A DNA stretch of 52,674 nt from Massilia eburnea (GTDB lineage Bacteria > Pseudomonadota > Gammaproteobacteria > Burkholderiales > Burkholderiaceae_D), in the NCBI RefSeq assembly GCF_009720745.1, contig NZ_WNKX01000029.1, forward strand, positions 1 to 52,674, in the 5' to 3' direction. Below the pieces are notes generated by a model, which was given only the letters and a program-made list of their open reading frames with translations, ran no database searches and had not been told where the DNA came from. Made by a program: the position numbers and the translations under genes. The number at the start of each line of letters is the position of its first letter. The first letter of the stretch is position 1. Below, in pieces: positions 36,542-43,298 of the stretch.

Positions 36542-37750
36542 TTATCCTTTCACGCACACCACTTGCTTCAGTGTGTGCACGATTTCGACGAGGTCGGCCT
36601 GGTGGGCCATGACTTCGTCGATGTCTTTGTAGGCGGCGGGGATTTCATCCACCACGCCGCCGTCCTTGCGGCATTCAATGCCTTGCGTCTGTTCGGCCAG
36701 GTCGAAGCGGGTGAACTTGCGTTTCGCTTCGCTGCGGCTCATGCGGCGGCCAGCCCCGTGGGAGCAGGAGCAGAACGATTCCTCGTTGCCCTTGCCGCGC
36801 ACGATGTAGCTGCGCGCGCCCATGCTGCCGGGGATGATTCCCAGCTCGCCTTCGCGCGCCGAGATGGCTCCCTTGCGGGTGACGTACAGCTTGTGGCCGA
36901 AGTGCGATTCCTGCTGCACGTAGTTGTGGTGGCAGTTGATCGCTTCGCCATCGAGCTTGAACGGCGGCACGTGCGGCGCGAGTGCCGCTACGACGCGGCG
37001 CATCATTTCACGCCGGTTCAGCATCGCGTAGTCCTGCGCCCAGTCCACCGCTTCCACGTAATCGTCGAACAGTTCGGAGCCTTCGCTGAAGTAGGACAGG
37101 TCGCGGTCCGGCAGGTTCACCTTGTGCCGCATCATCTCCTTGCGCGCGGCGGAGATGAAGTAGCGGCCGATGACATTGCCGATGCCGCGCGAGCCCGAAT
37201 GCAGCATGATCCACACGCGCTGCGCTTCATCGATGCATAGCTCGATAAAGTGGTTGCCGCCACCGAGCGTACCAAGCTGGCAGATCCAGGTCTGCGCGAA
37301 CTTGTGCTGCATCTTCATGATGCCCTTGTGGCGCGCCACGATGCGGTCCAGGCGATCGTTCAGGGGACGTCCGGCGCGGCCGTGGGCGGAGCCGCGCACC
37401 TTGTCGTAGGCGTGCTGCTCGAAGCCGACCGGCACCAGCGTTTCAATCGCGCTGCGCACACGCGCCAGGTTGTCGGGCAACTGGCTCGCGGTCAGCGTGG
37501 TGCGCACGGCGTTCATGCCGCAGCCGATGTCCACGCCAACGGCGGCGGGAATGATGGCGCCGCGCGTCGGAATCACGCTGCCCACGGTTGCGCCGATGCC
37601 GGCGTGGACGTCGGGCATGGCTGCCACGTGCGGATGCACGATGGGCAGGTTCGAAATATTCAGCAGCTGCTGAATGGCCGAATGATCAATGTCATCCGTA
37701 TAGATGTGCACAGGCACCAGGCCTTTGTGCAGGCTTTGCTTGATTGGCAT
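36542..37750 (-). CDS. rtcB: RNA-splicing ligase RtcB
   Basis: A 402-residue GTP- and Mn-dependent ligase that joins 2',3'-cyclic-phosphate (or 3'-phosphate) and 5'-OH RNA ends, repairing cleaved tRNA and rRNA. Metal and active-site residues are in place: D74 and C77 in VGVDIGCGMNAV, H167 in GGGNHFIEL, H184 in LHSGSRGIGN, H274/275 in NCHHNYVQQE, and the guanylylated H331 in CSHGAGRRMSRSEA. It has no rtcA or rtcR nearby. Upstream lies a long structured leader with a terminator, and its ATG sits inside a hairpin. It is followed by a 48-aa gene, moxR and the VWA gene. Confidence 0.96.
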   Translation of the reverse strand: MPIKQSLHKGLVPVHIYTDDIDHSAIQQLLNISNLPIVHPHVAAMPDVHAGIGATVGSVIPTRGAIIPAAVGVDIGCGMNAVRTTLTASQLPDNLARVRSAIETLVPVGFEQHAYDKVRGSAHGRAGRPLNDRLDRIVARHKGIMKMQHKFAQTWICQLGTLGGGNHFIELCIDEAQRVWIMLHSGSRGIGNVIGRYFISAARKEMMRHKVNLPDRDLSYFSEGSELFDDYVEAVDWAQDYAMLNRREMMRRVVAALAPHVPPFKLDGEAINCHHNYVQQESHFGHKLYVTRKGAISAREGELGIIPGSMGARSYIVRGKGNEESFCSCSHGAGRRMSRSEAKRKFTRFDLAEQTQGIECRKDGGVVDEIPAAYKDIDEVMAHQADLVEIVHTLKQVVCVKG

Positions 37751-37768
37751 AACGTCTTTCGTTATGCC
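37746..37768 (-). promoter_or_regulatory. Hairpin enclosing the rtcB start codon
   Basis: On the minus strand GGCATAACG-AAAGA-CGTTATGCC is a perfect 9-bp stem with a 5-nt loop. The rtcB ATG lies in the second arm, and the only Shine-Dalgarno-like bases (GAAAGA) are in or next to the loop. In the closed form the start codon would be paired. It lies 15 bp after the leader terminator. Confidence 0.7.
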
Positions 37769-37782
37769 GGGGCTGTAGAAAC

Positions 37783-37813
37783 AAAAACCCCGGCGAGTTT
37801 CCTGGCCGGGGTT
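37783..37813 (-). terminator. Intrinsic terminator in rtcB leader (copy B)
   Basis: AACCCCGGC and GCCGGGGTT form a 9-bp stem around a 10-nt loop (with the same AGGAAACT loop core as copy A), followed by UUUUUGUUU on the minus strand. It stands between the leader ORF and rtcB, 33 bp before the ATG. Confidence 0.88.
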
Positions 37814-37877
37814 CGTGTTGGAAGAACGACCGGCTCGGGTGGCTAGATTGCCTGCCCCGAGCGCTCGCGCTGCGGGG

Positions 37878-37916
37878 CTATCTCATTTGCAGATTGTTGA
37901 TAGCCTTACGTGGCAT
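37878..37916 (-). CDS. 12-codon leader ORF, copy B (MPRKAINNLQMR)
   Basis: ATG at 37916 follows GAAAGGAC at the same spacing as in copy A. It has twelve codons, then TAG inside region 2. The sequence shares only Met, the central Ala-Ile and the final Arg with copy A. The frame is open upstream as far as 38204, but that extension crosses the promoter and is not supported as coding. Confidence 0.55.
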   Translation of the reverse strand: MPRKAINNLQMR

Positions 37917-37960
37917 GGTCGTCCTTTCAAAAATTTGGGTGAATAAAATCAGTGGACGCG

Positions 37961-37990
37961 ATTCTGCGCCGGTCCCGAACAGCGTGTCAA
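37961..37990 (-). promoter_or_regulatory. Sigma-70-type promoter of rtcB leader (copy B)
   Basis: TTGACA (37985-37990) and CAGAAT (37961-37966) on the minus strand, spaced 18 bp, as in copy A. I saw no sigma-54 -24/-12 element or RtcR-type site, so rtcB is not organised as in E. coli. The remaining 37997-38182 stretch up to the next gene holds no other feature I can support. Confidence 0.75.
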
Positions 37991-38182
37991 GAAAATTTTT
38001 TGACCAGTTTTTCTCTTCGATTAGGAAATGGGTAACGACGATCGCACCGCCCTTCTCTTCCGTGATCATGCTGTGCGTGGAAAGTTCGCGGTTTTTGCCA
38101 TCATATTTACGTTGCAGTTCCAATAAAGTTGGGGGAAGCTTATTGGAACCTGGTGCCGGGTCAAAAATTGGGGAGGATGACG

Positions 38183-38665
38183 ATGGGGTATCGCCGTTTT
38201 GCATTTGCCGTTGCGCTTGTTTTGGGGTGTTCCTGCGCTAGTGCAGGAAGTTTGATCAAGGCCTATGCCGACAAGGCAAAGAATGTCCATGTCGTGACTG
38301 CATCAGGCAAGGACCAGAAGCTGACTTCGGATCGGGATGCGGAAGATGTGCGGCTCTCACCGGACGGCGAAGTTGTGACCTGGCTGGTGACCCCGCTCAT
38401 TCCCTCGGTCGATGGCAGGAAGTGGCCAAAGGAATTGCGCGTCTACCACGAGGGCCGCACGGGTACCATCGAATGTGCGGGAATCATCCGCGAGTACTGG
38501 TTCTGGAAGAAGGGCACGCATGTCGCCACCGATTGCGGCGGCATCCATTTCGCCGGCATTGAAACGCTGTACGACGCGAACACCTTGAAGGAAGTCGACA
38601 GCTTCGACCAGGCGGAAGTGCCGGTCGAGAAGCGGCCGGAATGGTCGACGGCGGCCAGGGAATAA
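38183..38665 (+). CDS. Exported protein of unknown function
   Basis: A 160-residue precursor with a signal peptide (GYRRFAFAVALVLGCSCASAG, cleavage near ASA). The mature part has a repeated strand pattern with KLTSDRDAEDVRLSPDGEVVTWLV, resembling one blade of a WD40/TolB-like propeller, then WFWKKGTHVATDCGGIHFAGIETLYD. The two mature cysteines may form a disulfide. ATG at 38183 is favoured over 38177 because GGGGAGG lies 6 bases upstream of the former. I recognise no family. Confidence 0.65.
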   Translation: MGYRRFAFAVALVLGCSCASAGSLIKAYADKAKNVHVVTASGKDQKLTSDRDAEDVRLSPDGEVVTWLVTPLIPSVDGRKWPKELRVYHEGRTGTIECAGIIREYWFWKKGTHVATDCGGIHFAGIETLYDANTLKEVDSFDQAEVPVEKRPEWSTAARE

Positions 38666-38689
38666 AAAACGCGCCCCGTAGGACGCGTT
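38664..38689 (-). terminator. Rho-independent terminator of pckG
   Basis: On the minus strand AACGCGTCC and GGGCGCGTT pair (one U-G) around a UACG tetraloop of the very stable UNCG class, followed by a U-run. It starts 19 bp after the pckG stop and overlaps the end of the convergent gene. Confidence 0.85.
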
Positions 38690-38708
38690 CTTGCGGAAGC
38701 GGTAAAGC

Positions 38709-40571
38709 TTAGCCGTTCAGGCGCTGCTCCAGCTTGGCCATATTGTCTTTCAGCTCTTGCGGCAGGTGGTATGCCAGCTTCTCGAACAGTTCTGCGTGCA
38801 GTTTCAGTTCCGCGCGCCATGCGTCCTTGTCGATCGAGGTGATGGTCTCGAATTCTTCAGGCGTGAATGGCAGGCCGTCCCAGGAAATGTCGCCATAGCG
38901 CGGGGTGGTGCCGAAGATGTTTTCGACGCCGCCGCCGGTGCCTTCCACGCGTTCCAGCATCCACTTCAGTACGCGCATATTGTCGCCGAAGCCTGGCCAT
39001 ACGAAGTGGCCGTTTTCGTCGGTGCGGAACCAGTTGACGCAGAAGATCTTAGGCAGGGTGGCGCCCTTGCCTTCCAGGCGCTTGCCCATGTCCAGCCAGT
39101 GCTGGAAGTAGTCGCTCATGTTGTAGCCCATGAACGGCAGCATTGCGAACGGGTCGCGGCGCACCACGCCCTGCTGGCCGGCGGCTGCAGCGGTGGTTTC
39201 GGAACCCATGGTCGCAGCCATGTACACGCCTTCGATCCAGTCGCGCGCTTCGGTGACCAGCGGCACGGTGGTGGAGCGGCGGCCACCGAAGATGAAGGCG
39301 GAGATCGGCACGCCGGCTGGATCGTCCCAAGCCGGGTCGATCACAGGATTCTGGGTAGCGGCTACGGTGAAGCGTGCGTTAGGGTGCGAAGCCTTGGTGC
39401 CGGACGCCGGGGTCCAGTCCTTGCCTTGCCAGTCGACCAGGTGCGCAGGGGCTTCCTTGGTCAGGCCTTCCCACCAGATATCGCCGTCGTCGGTCAGCGC
39501 GACGTTGGTGAAGATGGTGTTCTCGTTCAGGCAGGACATGCAGTTCGAGTTGGTCTTGGTGTTGGTGCCAGGAGCCACGCCGAAGTAACCCGCTTCCGGG
39601 TTGATGGCGTACAGGCGGCCATCCTTGCCCGGCTTGATCCAGGCGATGTCGTCGCCGATGGTGGTGACTTTCCAGCCGTCGAAGGTCTTCGGCGGGATCA
39701 GCATGGCGAAGTTGGTCTTGCCGCAAGCCGATGGGAAAGCGGCAGCAACGTAGTGCTTCTTGCCTTCTGGGGATTCAACGCCCAGGATCAGCATGTGTTC
39801 CGCCAGCCAGCCCTCGCCGCCGTTCTTGGCGTCGTTGTAGCCCATGGTGGAAGCGATACGCAGCGCGAAGCACTTCTTGCCCAGCAGCGCGTTGCCGCCG
39901 TAGCCGGAACCGTAGGACCAGATTTCGCGGGTCTCAGGGAAGTGCACGATGTACTTGGTGGCGTTGCATGGCCAAGCCACGTCTTTTTCGCCGGCAGCCA
40001 GCGGCTTGCCGACGGTATGGATCGCAGGCACGAACTCGCCATCGGTGCCCAGCACGTCGTACACGGCCTTACCCATGCGGGTCATGGTGCGCATGTTGAC
40101 AGCGACGTATGGGGAGTCGGACAGTTCCACGCCGATGTGGGCGATCGGGGAACCCAGTGGGCCCATCGAGAACGGCACCACGTACATGGTGCGGCCGGCC
40201 ATGCAGCCGTCGAACAGGCCGTTCAGGGTGCCGCGCATTTCCTGCGGGTCCATCCAGTTGTTGGTCGGGCCGGCGGCTTCCTTGGTCTGCGAGCAGATGA
40301 AGGTGCGGTCTTCAACGCGGGCCACGTCGGTCGGGTCGGAGCAAGCCAGGTAGGAGTTAGGACGCTTGGCGTCGTTCAGCTTCTTCATGGTGCCGGCGGC
40401 AACCATTTCAGCGCACAGGCGGTCGTACTCTTCCTGCGAGCCATCGCACCAGTAGATGCGGGCAGGCTTGGTCAATGCGGCGACTTCGGCCACCCAATTG
40501 ATCAGCTTTTGCTGTTTGATGTAAGCTGGTGCGTTCATAGTTGCAACGCCTCCCATAACGGGTTGATTCAT
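38709..40571 (-). CDS. pckG: Phosphoenolpyruvate carboxykinase (GTP)
   Basis: A 620-residue GTP-dependent PEPCK that interconverts oxaloacetate and PEP in gluconeogenesis. The kinase-1a loop is FPSACGKTNFAMLIPP, with metal and phosphate residues in TIGDDIAWIKPGKDGRLYAINPEAGYFGVAPGTN and the substrate-binding CDGSQEEYDRL near the N-terminus. The length and sequence fit the GTP family, not the ATP type. The start at 40571 follows a strong GGAGGT 6 bases upstream; the frame is open 58 codons further but that stretch looks like leader. A terminator follows. Confidence 0.97.
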   Translation of the reverse strand: MNQPVMGGVATMNAPAYIKQQKLINWVAEVAALTKPARIYWCDGSQEEYDRLCAEMVAAGTMKKLNDAKRPNSYLACSDPTDVARVEDRTFICSQTKEAAGPTNNWMDPQEMRGTLNGLFDGCMAGRTMYVVPFSMGPLGSPIAHIGVELSDSPYVAVNMRTMTRMGKAVYDVLGTDGEFVPAIHTVGKPLAAGEKDVAWPCNATKYIVHFPETREIWSYGSGYGGNALLGKKCFALRIASTMGYNDAKNGGEGWLAEHMLILGVESPEGKKHYVAAAFPSACGKTNFAMLIPPKTFDGWKVTTIGDDIAWIKPGKDGRLYAINPEAGYFGVAPGTNTKTNSNCMSCLNENTIFTNVALTDDGDIWWEGLTKEAPAHLVDWQGKDWTPASGTKASHPNARFTVAATQNPVIDPAWDDPAGVPISAFIFGGRRSTTVPLVTEARDWIEGVYMAATMGSETTAAAAGQQGVVRRDPFAMLPFMGYNMSDYFQHWLDMGKRLEGKGATLPKIFCVNWFRTDENGHFVWPGFGDNMRVLKWMLERVEGTGGGVENIFGTTPRYGDISWDGLPFTPEEFETITSIDKDAWRAELKLHAELFEKLAYHLPQELKDNMAKLEQRLNG

Positions 40572-40914
40572 AGTACCTCCAATGCCAATAAAGAATTCTG
40601 TCCTTGTCCCGGCACGGCAGGAATCGTCGTCAGATAGCTTGCGCGGAAGATTGGTTGCTTCGGCGAAATACGGCGGTTCTGTCGATGCGCCCGATTTCTC
40701 GAGGGCGCGAGTGCCTGGCGGGGGTGGCTCAGGCACGTGGAACATATGCTGCTGGAGCCTGGTTGGGCTCCTTGAATTGGCCGATTGTACACCTGCGATC
40801 CCGCGTTTCCGACCAAAATGTAGGAATATTGCCCGACTAATGTAGTAGGCTATTCCAGATATTCACAAACCTGTTATTTCCCTACTATTTCCATCACAAA
40901 ATCTGCTAACTGAC
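40572..40914 (-). other. 343-bp divergent region with hairpins in the pckG leader
   Basis: No gene is supported here. Two inverted repeats stand out: GTGCCTG-N12-CAGGCAC (40711-40736) and GGAGCC-N6-GGCTCC (40754-40771). A -10-like TACAAT on the minus strand lies near 40788-40793, which would place both hairpins in a pckG 5' UTR of more than 200 nt. The half next to the dehydrogenase gene is AT-rich and probably holds its promoter. Confidence 0.45.
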
Positions 40915-41865
40915 ATGAAAATTGCGATTCTCGATGATTACCAAGACGCAACACGTGGCTTGGAATGCTTCAAAATTCTGGATGGCCATGAGGTCAAAGT
41001 TTTCAAAAATTCCGTGAAGGGAATGGGCCAGCTGGTGGCCCGCCTGGCGCCGTTCGAAGCGCTGGTACTGATTCGCGAACGCACCTCGTTCAACCGTACT
41101 TTGCTATCGAAGCTGCCGAATTTGAAGGTCATCTCGCAGACCGGCAAGGTGAGCGGGCATATCGACATGGAAGCCTGCCGCGAGCTGGGCATCACGGTGC
41201 TCGAAGGCGTGGGTTCGCCGACTGCCCCGGCCGAACTGACCTGGGCGCTGGTGATGGCGGCGCGGCGCAAGCTGTTCCCGTACGCCGGCAAGCTGCGCGA
41301 CGGGCAGTGGCAGCAAGTGTCGATCCGGCATGAACACAATACGCTGGGCCTGGTGCTGGCGGGCAGCACCATGGCGATCTGGGGCTATGGCAAGATCGGC
41401 AAGATGGTGGCGGGGTATGCGCGCGCCTTCGGCATGCGGGTGACGGTGTGGGGCAGCGAGTCCAGCCGCGCCGCAGCGGTCGCCGATGGCTACGAAGCGG
41501 CGGCTTCGCGTGAGGCATTCTTTGCGGAGGCGGATGTGCTTTCGCTGCACTTGCGCCTGGCCGACGGCACGCGCGGCATCGTCACCGCCGAAGACCTGGC
41601 GCGCATGAAGCCGGACGCGCTGTTCGTCAACGTCAGCCGCGCCGAGCTGGTTGCGTCGGGCGCGCTGGAAGAAGCCCTGGCTGCCGGCCGCCCCGGCTAT
41701 GCCGCGCTCGACGTATTCGAAACCGAACCGCTTCCAGAAAATTCACCGCTGCTGCGCATGCCGAATGTGCTGTGCACCCCGCACCTGGGCTACGTCGAGA
41801 AAGCAAGTTACGAGCTCTACTTCCGCCACGCCTTCCAGAACCTGGTCAACCACATCAACGGCTGA
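40915..41865 (+). CDS. D-2-hydroxyacid dehydrogenase family protein
   Basis: A 316-residue NAD(P)-dependent dehydrogenase. The nucleotide-binding loop is IWGYGKIGKMVAGYARAFGMRV; the catalytic Arg is in FVNVSRAELV, the Glu in FETEPLPENS and the His in CTPHLGYVEKASY. The substrate-domain loop SQTGKVSGHIDMEAC is typical of the branch often annotated as phosphoglycerate dehydrogenase-like. The exact substrate is uncertain. It is divergent from pckG. A large palindromic repeat begins 3 bp after the stop. Confidence 0.9.
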   Translation: MKIAILDDYQDATRGLECFKILDGHEVKVFKNSVKGMGQLVARLAPFEALVLIRERTSFNRTLLSKLPNLKVISQTGKVSGHIDMEACRELGITVLEGVGSPTAPAELTWALVMAARRKLFPYAGKLRDGQWQQVSIRHEHNTLGLVLAGSTMAIWGYGKIGKMVAGYARAFGMRVTVWGSESSRAAAVADGYEAAASREAFFAEADVLSLHLRLADGTRGIVTAEDLARMKPDALFVNVSRAELVASGALEEALAAGRPGYAALDVFETEPLPENSPLLRMPNVLCTPHLGYVEKASYELYFRHAFQNLVNHING

Positions 41866-41867
41866 CT

Positions 41868-41970
41868 CCGTGTCCCACCCTGGGGTCACACCCGTTTCGG
41901 GACACGAGCTGGAGCACTATACAGCCGGGTCCGTGTCCCATTTCGGGTGTGACCCAAGGGTGGGACACGG
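41868..41970. repeat. Long imperfect palindromic repeat (about 39-bp arms)
   Basis: Arm 1 (41868-41906) and arm 2 (41931-41970) are near-perfect reverse complements over about 39 bp, separated by 24 bp. Both contain CCGTGTCCCACCC and GGGTCACACCCG blocks; the GGGTCnnACCC core is shared with the palindrome at 18407-18430. It lies between the dehydrogenase stop and, in its second arm, the last codons of the convergent gene. It resembles a REP/BIME-type dispersed element. No transposase is present nearby. Confidence 0.8.
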
Positions 41971-42696
41971 GCTGGACTGTAGGGGCGTGGCGTGAACTTT
42001 GCTCCAGAGGCCGGCCCAGCCGGGCGGCCAGGTGATGTCGGGGCCGCGGTAGGGCGGGAGGTTGGCGCGCACGGGGATGACGGGGACGGCGGGCATCTCG
42101 GTCAGCGGGGCGCCGTGCGGGCGCTGCATGTCGAGGCTGTACATGTAGCCGGGTAGCAGGGCGTCGCAGACTTGGGCGAACCAGTTCGTGTGGTCTTCGT
42201 CGCGGCCGAGCGCCTGCGCCAGGCCTTGCGGGTCGAATTTCGCCAGCGCGTGCACCAGTTCTTCCGTCGTGGCGCCGGGCTGGTCGCCCCAGCCCATCAC
42301 GGGATTGAAGATGTAATCGGCGCCGGAGCCGTACCAGCCTTCGCGCCAGGAGCGCTGCATCCAGTCGCGCGGGCCGGTGAACAGGTGCCAGCGCCAGTGC
42401 AGGCCGGAGGGCTTGGGCCAGGAGTACAGGTATAACTTCTGGTAGCCGGCCTTGTGCAACTCGCGGACGACGGCCATCAGCCGTGCGTGCGGCATGCGGT
42501 CGGGCGGGGCGCGGCGGAACAGGATCGCTTCGCCGTCGGCGAACTGCACTTCGTCGGTGGACAGGTTCAGGTCGAGCGTGCGCGATTCATTGCCAAACCG
42601 GGCGGAGATCCAGCCGGTGAGCAAATTGACGGCCGTGATCACTCCGTAGCCGCGGTAGCGGTGGAAAATCACGGTTCCTGGTGCGAGCGCTTTCAT
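41917..42696 (-). CDS. Conserved hypothetical protein with repeat-derived C-terminus
   Basis: A 259-residue protein, cytoplasmic. The N-terminal segment KALAPGTVIFHRYRGYGVITAV resembles a CarD/TRCF-like or KOW-type small barrel; the middle is rich in Trp (WPKPSGLHWRWHLFTGPRDWMQRSWREGWYG). I recognise no named family. The last 15-20 residues (SPCPTLGSHPKWDTDPAV) are encoded by the palindromic repeat at 41931-41970, and the stop lies just beyond that arm, so the natural end was probably near WSKVHA. The ATG at 42696 is preferred over a TTG at 42729. Confidence 0.65.
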   Translation of the reverse strand: MKALAPGTVIFHRYRGYGVITAVNLLTGWISARFGNESRTLDLNLSTDEVQFADGEAILFRRAPPDRMPHARLMAVVRELHKAGYQKLYLYSWPKPSGLHWRWHLFTGPRDWMQRSWREGWYGSGADYIFNPVMGWGDQPGATTEELVHALAKFDPQGLAQALGRDEDHTNWFAQVCDALLPGYMYSLDMQRPHGAPLTEMPAVPVIPVRANLPPYRGPDITWPPGWAGLWSKVHATPLQSSPCPTLGSHPKWDTDPAV

Positions 42697-42811
42697 GGTC
42701 TGGCCGGGCAAAAAACCCAGTGTAGTCAACAGTTCGGCGGAATGCCAGCCGGTTGCGGAAAACTTTTTCGGCTATCATGCACGCCATTCATCGATTTCAT
42801 TTTAATTCATC

Positions 42812-43297
42812 ATGACCCTGCGCATCATTGCCACCGGCGGCACTTTCGACAAGCATTACAACGAACTGAATGGCACCTTGGCTTTCGCCGACAGCCACCT
42901 GCCTGCCGCGATCAAGCGCGCCCGCATCACCACGCCTTGCGAACTGGAAGTGGTGTCGCTGCTGGATTCACTGGACATGGTTGATGCCGACCGCCAGCGC
43001 GTGCTGGCCGCTTGCCAGGCTGCGTCGGAAAAGGCGATCGTGATCGTGCACGGCACCGATACCATGCCGCAGACCGCCGCGGTCCTGGGGCCGGCAATCA
43101 AGGACAAGACCATCGTCTTCACCGGTGCCATGATCCCTTACGAGATCGATAACTCGGATGCTTTCTTCAACATGGGCTTTGCCTGCGGCGTGGCGCAGGT
43201 GCTGCCGCCCGGCGTGTACGTGGCGATGAACGGCCAGATCTTCGCTTGGGATAACGTGCAGAAAAACAAAGCGGCTGGTGTGTTCCAGCCGCTCTGA
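42812..43297 (+). CDS. Single-domain asparaginase-like protein
   Basis: A 161-residue protein equal to only the N-terminal domain of type I/II L-asparaginases (usually about 330). Both catalytic motifs are present: TGGTFD (residues 8-13) with the nucleophile Thr, and the IVHGTDTMPQTA motif with Thr-Asp. The C-terminal domain that normally completes the active site across the dimer is absent, so hydrolase activity is uncertain. Short proteins of this type are annotated in betaproteobacteria as asparaginase-domain proteins. Its last codons double as the terminator of the convergent dsbD operon. Confidence 0.85.
   Translation: MTLRIIATGGTFDKHYNELNGTLAFADSHLPAAIKRARITTPCELEVVSLLDSLDMVDADRQRVLAACQAASEKAIVIVHGTDTMPQTAAVLGPAIKDKTIVFTGAMIPYEIDNSDAFFNMGFACGVAQVLPPGVYVAMNGQIFAWDNVQKNKAAGVFQPL
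43261..43293 (-). terminator. Terminator of the dsbD operon, inside the asparaginase-like gene
   Basis: AGCGGCTGG and CCAGCCGCT form a perfect 9-bp stem with a 6-nt loop, followed on the minus strand by a U-rich run (TTTGTTTTTC). It begins 5 bp after the dsbD stop and lies wholly within the last codons of the convergent asparaginase-like gene (residues KNKAAGVFQPL). Confidence 0.85.
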
Positions 43298-43298
43298 G

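Larger units (their letters stand above)
37783..37954 (-). ncRNA. Structured leader RNA upstream of rtcB (copy B)
   Basis: Homologue of the GNAT leader. Region 1 GGCTATC (37899-37905) pairs with region 2 GATAGCC (37876-37882); region 2 can instead pair with region 3 (GCCCCG...CGGGGC, 37854-37878), and region 3 GCTCGGG with region 4 CCCGAGC (37833-37862). Compared with copy A, one 2:3 pair changes from U-G to C-G and helix 1:2 gains a pair, which supports real RNA structure. The loop of helix 3:4 keeps a GGC...GCC inner pair. The terminator follows 19 nt after helix 3:4. Confidence 0.7.

Noticed and set aside
37783..37954. Leader B as a Y RNA (YrlA-like) partner of the RNA-repair operon
   Set aside because: There is no tRNA-like T-arm/acceptor module and no Ro (TROVE) gene, while the homologous copy before the GNAT gene has no link to Ro. 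A cis-regulatory or small-RNA role fits better.
37878..38204. 108-codon frame that ends with the rtcB leader ORF
   Set aside because: It crosses the predicted promoter, shows mixed codon-position composition and has no ribosome-binding site at its first ATG. The 12-codon ORF inside it is better supported by the second copy.
38757..40637. 626-codon open frame opposite pckG
   Set aside because: Antisense shadow of a certain PEPCK; composition is not protein-like.
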